Assembly (NCBI GenBank): GCA_947573385.1 | Contig: CANPFP010000013.1 | Coordinates: 1-33,276 of the forward strand | Length of the DNA: 33,276 nucleotides | Source of the DNA: an uncultured Bacillota bacterium | GTDB taxonomy: Bacteria; Bacillota; Clostridia; Oscillospirales; Oscillospiraceae | Direction: 5' to 3' | Part shown: positions 30,255-33,276 of the stretch, piece after piece | How positions within the stretch are numbered: the stretch's first letter is position 1 | Layout of the letters: every line of letters begins with the position of its first letter | Notes under the pieces: model-generated | Database searches by the model: none | What the model was told of the DNA's origin: nothing | The model's input: the letters and a program-made list of their open reading frames with translations, nothing else | Program-made: the position numbers and the translations under genes

Positions 30255-30518
30255 ATGTATCTGCATCTAGGTCAATCGGTTGTCATTCCAGACCGGGATA
30301 TTTTAGGCATCTTCGACATGGACAACGCCAGTTGGGCCTACAAGACCCGGGAGCTGCTGGAGCGGGCGGAGACGGAGGGCCGGGCCATCTGGCTCACCGA
30401 CGATCTGCCCCGGTCCTTCATCCTGGCGGACAGCCGCTGGGGGGAACCGGTGGTCTATATCTCCCCCCTCTCCTCCGTCACCCTGGCCCACCGGATGGAG
30501 CGGGGCGGGTTGGAGTAG
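30255..30518 (+). CDS. remB: extracellular matrix regulator RemB (DUF370)
   Basis: 87-residue DUF370/RemB protein. Typical segments are MYLHLGQSVVIPDRDILGIFD at the start and SFILADSRWGEPVVYISPLSSVTLAHR at the end. In B. subtilis remB (yaaB) lies between recF and gyrB and promotes matrix gene expression, while its paralogue RemA binds DNA. The TAG stop codon is itself part of a palindromic repeat (R3) that starts within the final codons, so the repeat may have set the C-terminus. Confidence 0.9.
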   Translation: MYLHLGQSVVIPDRDILGIFDMDNASWAYKTRELLERAETEGRAIWLTDDLPRSFILADSRWGEPVVYISPLSSVTLAHRMERGGLE

Positions 30519-30579
30519 GGACGCTTCACGAAGCGTCCGCAAGCAACGTGAAAACGGACGCATCATGATGCGTCCCTAC
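30515..30579. repeat. modular palindromic repeat R3
   Basis: Two perfect palindromic modules: GTAGGGACGCTTCACGAAGC plus GTCCGC (30515-30540) and CGGACGCATCATGATGCGTC plus CCTAC (30555-30579), separated by 14 bp. The outer ends are exact inverted copies of GTAGGGACGC. It overlaps the remB stop codon and precedes the PH-domain gene. Confidence 0.8.
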
Positions 30580-30603
30580 ATTTGAAACAATGGAGGTTAC
30601 ACT

Positions 30604-31014
30604 ATGGAATCCATCGAATATCTGTGGAAGGACCGCAAGCGTCATTTTGGGCTGCCCCTGTCCTTCACCCGCTACCGTCTCAGCGAGGACCGGCTGTTCT
30701 GCGAGACCGGATTTTTCAACATCAAGTCCGACGAGGTTCTGCTCTACCGGGTGCGGGACCTTCAGCTGAACATGTCGCTGGGTCAGCGCATCTTCGGCGT
30801 GGGGACGGTATGCGTGGTGTCCTCGGACAAGAGCATCCCCCATCTGGACCTGAAAAACGTAAAAAATCCCCGGGAGGTCAAGGAGCTGATCCACAGGAAT
30901 GTGGAAGCGGCCAAGGACAAGCGGCGGATGCGCACCACCGAGCTGGTGGGCGCCGAGGGCGGCGAGGACGACTACCACGACACCGCCGATCTGGACGACG
31001 AGGAATTGGATTGA
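30604..31014 (+). CDS. PH-domain (bPH2/YdbT-like) protein
   Basis: 136-residue cytosolic protein with a bacterial pleckstrin-homology-like domain: FTRYRLSEDRLFCETGFFNIKSDEVLLYRVRDLQLNMSLGQRIFGVGTVCV, then LDLKNVKNPREVKELIHRNVE, as in DUF304/YdbT-type proteins. The tail is acidic (EGGEDDYHDTADLDDEE). Unlike membrane-bound YdbT members it has no transmembrane helix. Its function is unknown. It lies between two palindromic repeats, R3 and R4, in the remB-gyrB interval, where most Firmicutes have no gene. Confidence 0.8.
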   Translation: MESIEYLWKDRKRHFGLPLSFTRYRLSEDRLFCETGFFNIKSDEVLLYRVRDLQLNMSLGQRIFGVGTVCVVSSDKSIPHLDLKNVKNPREVKELIHRNVEAAKDKRRMRTTELVGAEGGEDDYHDTADLDDEELD

Positions 31015-31017
31015 TTT

Positions 31018-31156
31018 GTAGGGACGCATCACGATGCGTCCGCGATAAAACGATTTTTGGGCGTATCACAATGCGTTTGCAATCAAACGGTTTTCGGGCG
31101 TATCACAATGCGTCCGTAATAAAACAGTTTTCGGACGCTTCGTGAAGCGTCCCTAC
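31018..31156. repeat. modular palindromic repeat R4 with tandem ~37-bp units
   Basis: A 139-bp element bounded by GTAGGGACGC and GCGTCCCTAC. Inside are related units beginning at 31021, 31059, 31096 and 31133 (spacings 38, 37 and 37). Each of the first three carries a CATCAC/ATGCG-type palindrome plus an AT-rich spacer ending in GTTTTC or GATTTTT, and the last is a GGACGCTTCGTGAAGCGTCC palindrome. It occupies almost the whole gap before gyrB, and the gyrB ribosome site follows about 18 bp later. Confidence 0.8.
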
Positions 31157-31182
31157 AGAATTTTACCATCGCGGAGGTAACT

Positions 31183-33138
31183 ATGTCAGAAGAACTGAAT
31201 CAATTAAACGAACTGAACACCACCCAGACCGACCACGAGTACGGCGGGTCAGAAATCCAGGTCCTGGAGGGCCTGGAGGCGGTGCGCAAGCGGCCGGGCA
31301 TGTATATCGGATCCACCTCGGAGTCCGGCCTGCATCATTTGGTATATGAGATCGTGGACAACTCCATCGACGAGGCCCTGGCCGGCCACTGCACCGACAT
31401 CACCGTCACCATCAACCCAGGCAACACCATCACTGTAACCGACAACGGCCGGGGTATTCCGGTTGACGTTCAGCCCCAGACCGGTAAACCCGCTCTGGAG
31501 GTGGTGTTTACCATCCTCCACGCCGGCGGCAAGTTCGGCGGCGGCGGGTATAAGGTCTCCGGCGGTCTCCACGGGGTGGGCGCGTCTGTGGTCAACGCCT
31601 TGTCCGAGTGGCTGGAGGTGCAGGTCCACAAAAACGGAGAAATTTATGAGATGAAATTCTCCCGGGGCAAGATCACTCAGGAGATGAAGGTGGTGGGCAA
31701 AACCGACCACACCGGCACCACCGTCACCTTTAAGCCAGATCCGGAGATGTTCGACACCCTGGAGTACAGCTACGACACCCTCCATACCCGTATGCGGGAG
31801 GAGGCCTTCCTCAACGCCGGCCTGCGGATTCAGACAGTGGACCTGCGCCCCGGCCAGGAGCAGGAGGACGACATGTGCTATGAGGGCGGCATCCGGGAAT
31901 TTGTCACCTTCATCAACCGGAACAAGGACCCCCTCCACAATGAGGTGATCTATATGTCCGGGGCCCGGGAGGACTCCATGGCCGAGGTGGCTATGCAGTA
32001 CAACGACGGCTATCAGGAGGTTATGGTCTCCTTTGCCAACAACGTGCACACCCCCGAGGGCGGTATGCACGAGGAGGGCTTCCGCCGGGCGCTGACCAAC
32101 GCCCTCAACGCCTACGGCCGGAAGATCAGGCTGCTCAAGGACGACGAGAAGGTCTCCGGCGAGGACTGCCGGGAGGGCCTCACGGTGGTCATTTCGGTGA
32201 AGCTCACCGAGGCCCAGTTCGAGGGCCAGACCAAGGCCAAGCTGGGCAACAGCGAGATGCGCACCCTGGTCAACGCCATCGTGTCCGAGAAGCTGGAGAT
32301 CTACCTGGAGGAGAACCCCGCCGTGGGCCGGGCCATCCTGGACAAGGCCCTGATGGCCAACCGGGCCCGGGAGGCCGCCCGGAAGGCCCGGGAGTCCATC
32401 CGCCGGAAGACCGCCTTAGGCGGCGCGGCCATGCCTGACAAGCTGCGGGACTGTAACGAGGCCAACCCGGAGCTGACAGAAATATACATCGTCGAGGGCG
32501 ACTCCGCCGGCGGTTCGGCCACCCAGGGCCGTGACAGCCGTTTTCAGGCCATTCTCCCCCTGTGGGGCAAGATGCTCAACGTGGAGAAGGCCCGGGCGGA
32601 CAAGGTCTACGGCAACGACAAGCTCACCCCGGTTATTACCGCCCTGGGGGCGGGCATCGGGGACGACTTCGATTTGAACAAGCTGCGGTATCACAAAGTG
32701 ATTATTATGGCCGATGCCGACGTGGACGGCGCCCATATCCGCACCCTTCTTCTGACCTTCTTCTTCCGGTTCATGCGTCCGCTGATTGAAAACGGCTATG
32801 TCTACTCCGCCGTCCCCCCCCTGTTTAAGCTGACAAGGGGCAAACAGGTACGGCTGGCCTTCTCTGAGGAGGAGCGGGACGCTATTTCCGCCGAAATGCG
32901 GGGGGACAACCCCAACGCCAAGGTGGAGATTAACCGCTTCAAGGGCCTGGGCGAGATGAACCCCCACGAGCTGTGGGAGACCACCATGGACCCGGAAAAG
33001 CGCACCCTGCGCCGCATTGAGCTGGACGACGCTGTCCGGGCCGACGAGACCTTTACCATCCTGATGGGCGAGAAGGTGGAGCCGCGAAAGGAGTTCATCG
33101 AGCGCAACGCCAGGTATGCCGTTAACCTTGATTATTAA
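31183..33138 (+). CDS. gyrB: DNA gyrase subunit B
   Basis: 651-residue ATPase subunit of DNA gyrase, which adds negative supercoils. The GHKL ATPase has [23 protein letters not shown] and [15 protein letters not shown]. The TOPRIM domain has EGDSAGGSA (about 438) and [11 protein letters not shown] (about 507). In the downstream motif usually written PLRGKILNVEKA, this protein has [13 protein letters not shown]. Length is typical of Gram-positive GyrB. A GGAGGT site precedes the ATG, and gyrA follows 14 bp after the stop. Confidence 0.96.
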   Translation: MSEELNQLNELNTTQTDHEYGGSEIQVLEGLEAVRKRPGMYIGSTSESGLHHLVYEIVDNSIDEALAGHCTDITVTINPGNTITVTDNGRGIPVDVQPQTGKPALEVVFTILHAGGKFGGGGYKVSGGLHGVGASVVNALSEWLEVQVHKNGEIYEMKFSRGKITQEMKVVGKTDHTGTTVTFKPDPEMFDTLEYSYDTLHTRMREEAFLNAGLRIQTVDLRPGQEQEDDMCYEGGIREFVTFINRNKDPLHNEVIYMSGAREDSMAEVAMQYNDGYQEVMVSFANNVHTPEGGMHEEGFRRALTNALNAYGRKIRLLKDDEKVSGEDCREGLTVVISVKLTEAQFEGQTKAKLGNSEMRTLVNAIVSEKLEIYLEENPAVGRAILDKALMANRAREAARKARESIRRKTALGGAAMPDKLRDCNEANPELTEIYIVEGDSAGGSATQGRDSRFQAILPLWGKMLNVEKARADKVYGNDKLTPVITALGAGIGDDFDLNKLRYHKVIIMADADVDGAHIRTLLLTFFFRFMRPLIENGYVYSAVPPLFKLTRGKQVRLAFSEEERDAISAEMRGDNPNAKVEINRFKGLGEMNPHELWETTMDPEKRTLRRIELDDAVRADETFTILMGEKVEPRKEFIERNARYAVNLDY

Positions 33139-33152
33139 GGGAGTACAGACCA

Positions 33153-33276
33153 ATGAGTAAGAAACCCCAATACGATCCCGAGGAGATCCGCTACCCGGAC
33201 CAGAAGATTATCACCTCTTCCCTGGTGCCGGAGATGGAGAACTCCTACATTGAATACGCCATGTCGGTTATCGTGG
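33153..33276 (+). CDS. gyrA: DNA gyrase subunit A, partial
   Basis: The first 41 codons of GyrA, the breakage-reunion subunit of gyrase, before the window ends. After a short extension (SKKPQYDPEEIRYPDQKIITS), the conserved N-terminal segment LVPEMENSYIEYAMSVIV is clear. The catalytic tyrosine lies beyond the edge. The start follows gyrB by 14 bp with a GGGAG site, so gyrBA is an operon. Confidence 0.93.
   Translation, partial: MSKKPQYDPEEIRYPDQKIITSSLVPEMENSYIEYAMSVIV

Noticed and set aside
31018-31156. CRISPR-like array before gyrB
   Set aside because: The units are repeats without unique spacers of uniform length, each palindrome varies, and no cas genes are near.

Overview
The window is a GC-rich chromosomal replication-origin region of a Gram-positive bacterium. 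Gene order (rpmH-dnaA-dnaN-yaaA-recF-remB-gyrB-gyrA on one side, rnpA-yidD-yidC-jag on the other, noc-parA-parB nearby), RicT, RemB, Noc, an AEC carrier and BMP-type nucleoside uptake point to class Clostridia. High GC and family choice suggest an Oscillospiraceae-like gut lineage (Flavonifractor/Lawsonibacter/Oscillibacter group). This taxonomic call is inference from gene content only.

Layout. 1-2734 (minus): a purine uptake and salvage cluster, xpt then a BMP lipoprotein and its ABC ATPase, which runs off the left edge. 3074-16924 (plus): noc, two parS sites, parA, parB, a coiled-coil membrane protein, serS, a PilZ protein, mscL, a small membrane protein, rsmG, an orphan MinD-like ATPase, a methylglyoxal-synthase-like protein, hisS, a small exported protein, aspS and a GH3 lipoprotein. 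16945-17515: a divergent pair, a small minus-strand gene and an XRE regulator, around an AT-rich operator. 17543-25368 (minus): AEC carrier, ricT, holB, an Orn/Lys/Arg decarboxylase, jag, yidC, yidD, rnpA, rpmH. 25369-27409: bipartite oriC flanking dnaA, with the main DnaA-box array and a DnaA-trio-like unwinding element between dnaA and dnaN. 27410-33276 (plus): dnaN, yaaA, recF, a small AT-rich membrane protein, remB, a PH-domain protein, gyrB and the start of gyrA.

How it works together. DnaA opens oriC. DnaN, HolB, RecF and gyrase serve replication and repair. ParA/ParB act on five visible parS sites spread over about 25 kb, and Noc (with its diagnostic specificity residues) couples nucleoid position to division. 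Membrane insertion (YidC, YidD, Jag) and tRNA/rRNA functions (RnpA, RsmG, SerS, HisS, AspS) are the usual origin-proximal housekeeping.

Most unusual points: (i) a MinD-like ATPase lacking the membrane-targeting tail, paired with a methylglyoxal-synthase fold protein in which key catalytic aspartates are replaced; (ii) parS sites placed at gene starts and stops, one covering a start codon; (iii) a block of housekeeping genes transcribed head-on to the fork, suggesting a local inversion; (iv) a modular palindromic repeat family clustered around dnaN-gyrB, including a tandem ~37-bp array directly ahead of gyrB. No rRNA, tRNA, CRISPR, transposase or prophage gene was found.
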